From NCBI GenBank assembly GCA_963803575.1, contig CAWDMW010000002.1:124001-188000 (forward strand): a stretch of DNA of 64,000 nt, written 5' to 3'. This stretch comes from CAWDMW01 sp963803575 (GTDB lineage: Bacteria > Pseudomonadota > Alphaproteobacteria > Rickettsiales > UBA998). Below are positions 63,503 through 64,000 of this stretch, piece after piece. A model generated the notes under the pieces. The model was not told the origin of the DNA, made no database searches, and was given only the letters and a program-made list of their open reading frames with translations. The position numbers and the translations under genes are program-made. How positions within the stretch are numbered: the stretch's first letter is position 1; each line of letters begins with the position of its first letter.

Positions 63503-64000
63503 TTAACTTTTTTTGTAGAGAAAGGTTAGCTTATCTGCAATACGTTTTGCTTCATCCAACCGTTCTCCTCCTGTCCAGTCATGTACATAATTCTCAGCCA
63601 TACGTGCGTGGCCTGCGTCACACATAGCGTCAATAAACCGTGTGTGCTTCGGACTTGCTGCATGTTGCATAGTCAACACATACACAGGTTTGGCCGTATA
63701 TGCCGCTTCCGATAGCATAGAAACACTATCTGCCGTTACCACCACCCTATCTGCCTGCGCCAGCCAACTATGATACGGATTCTGCGCGGTACTACCTGGC
63801 ACATAATCAAGCACTGGCTTGCCACTTGCCTGAAGCGCGTGGCATAATTGCTCAGTGATGGCTGTGGGAGTGCGGCGGCTGGCTGTTACCAGAAAGGTAC
63901 CCGTATCCTGAATGCATGGATGCATTGCTTTCATCCATCCCTGCACATCTCCTGCTACACATTTACCATATGCTGTGGTGCCTCCTACGCAAAGCAGCGT
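63503..64000 (-). CDS. ELM1-like (mitochondrial fission ELM1 / DUF1022) protein, N-terminal part missing
   Basis: The frame is open to the window edge (about 166 residues seen), so the start lies beyond 64000. Visible parts: LLCVGGTTAYGKCV at the edge, TFLVTASRRTPTAITEQL, DRVVVTADSVSMLSEAAYTAKPVYVL and a C-terminal WTGGERLDEAKRIADKL. This fits the bacterial ELM1-like family, a GT-B-like protein of unknown role found across alphaproteobacteria. The stretch 63314-63502 before it holds no gene that I can support. Confidence 0.8.
   Translation of the reverse strand, partial: TLLCVGGTTAYGKCVAGDVQGWMKAMHPCIQDTGTFLVTASRRTPTAITEQLCHALQASGKPVLDYVPGSTAQNPYHSWLAQADRVVVTADSVSMLSEAAYTAKPVYVLTMQHAASPKHTRFIDAMCDAGHARMAENYVHDWTGGERLDEAKRIADKLTFLYKKS

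Overview
The window looks like chromosome from a free-living or facultative, deep-branching alphaproteobacterium of moderate G+C. The gene set points that way: a CycM-type membrane cytochrome c, COQ7 and COQ9 for ubiquinone, class II DAHP synthase, a CarD regulator, and the gene orders gpmI-envC-ctpA-yibQ-rppH and leuS-lptE-holA. Two RNA features narrow it. The 16S rRNA gene stands alone, with its own promoter and its own precursor stem, and no 23S, 5S or spacer tRNAs follow it. Split rRNA operons of this kind are known from Rickettsiales. tRNA-His keeps the ordinary G-1:C73 pair that many crown alphaproteobacteria have lost. I cannot name the genus. Biosynthetic capacity (aromatics, biotin, heptose LPS, ubiquinone) argues against a strongly reduced endosymbiont.

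Layout. 1-3.3 kb: the edge of an unknown gene, a run of hairpins, hldD, a dead IS1595-type element and an IS5/IS427-type element. 3.3-11.8 kb: DEAD-box helicase, ndk, a small putative DNA-binding protein with a palindrome at its start, cytochrome c, an unknown protein behind an operator-like promoter, DAHP synthase and two LPS-type glycosyltransferases. 11.9-13.85 kb: the solitary 16S transcription unit on the minus strand. 14-22.8 kb: a plus-strand run gpmI-envC-ctpA-yibQ-rppH-rpe-gmhA-heparinase-like. 22.9-29.5 kb: lptD, bioA and a Schlafen-AlbA/ATPase gene next to tRNA-Leu. 29.7-34 kb: dsbB-coq7, DUF4112, carD and an unusual PP-loop-like protein. 34-41.9 kb: NlpD-like lipoprotein, a 1061-residue RTX/VWD protein, COQ9 family, an unknown helical protein and a universal stress protein. 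42-56.2 kb: a complete minus-strand Pel exopolysaccharide operon. 56.4-64 kb: tRNA-His, leuS-lptE-holA, small secreted proteins and a truncated ELM1-like gene.

Function. One theme is the cell surface. HldD, GmhA and the GT9/GT4 transferases make and attach heptose-type LPS sugars, and LptD and LptE insert LPS into the outer membrane. EnvC-like, CtpA and NlpD-like proteins act on cell-wall separation. The Pel operon (pelX, split pelA, pelB, pelD, pelE, pelF, pelG) would make a cationic GalNAc-rich matrix under c-di-GMP control. It has no pelC, its PelA is two separately exported proteins, and a tiny Cys-rich lipoprotein follows pelG. The RTX/VWD protein is a likely adhesin or matrix protein.

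The most unusual points are the PelC-less split-PelA operon, the solitary 16S unit with matching leader and trailer arms, a PP-loop-like protein of unrecognised family behind carD, and several promoters whose -10 box lies only about 9-11 bases before the start codon, which suggests leaderless mRNAs.
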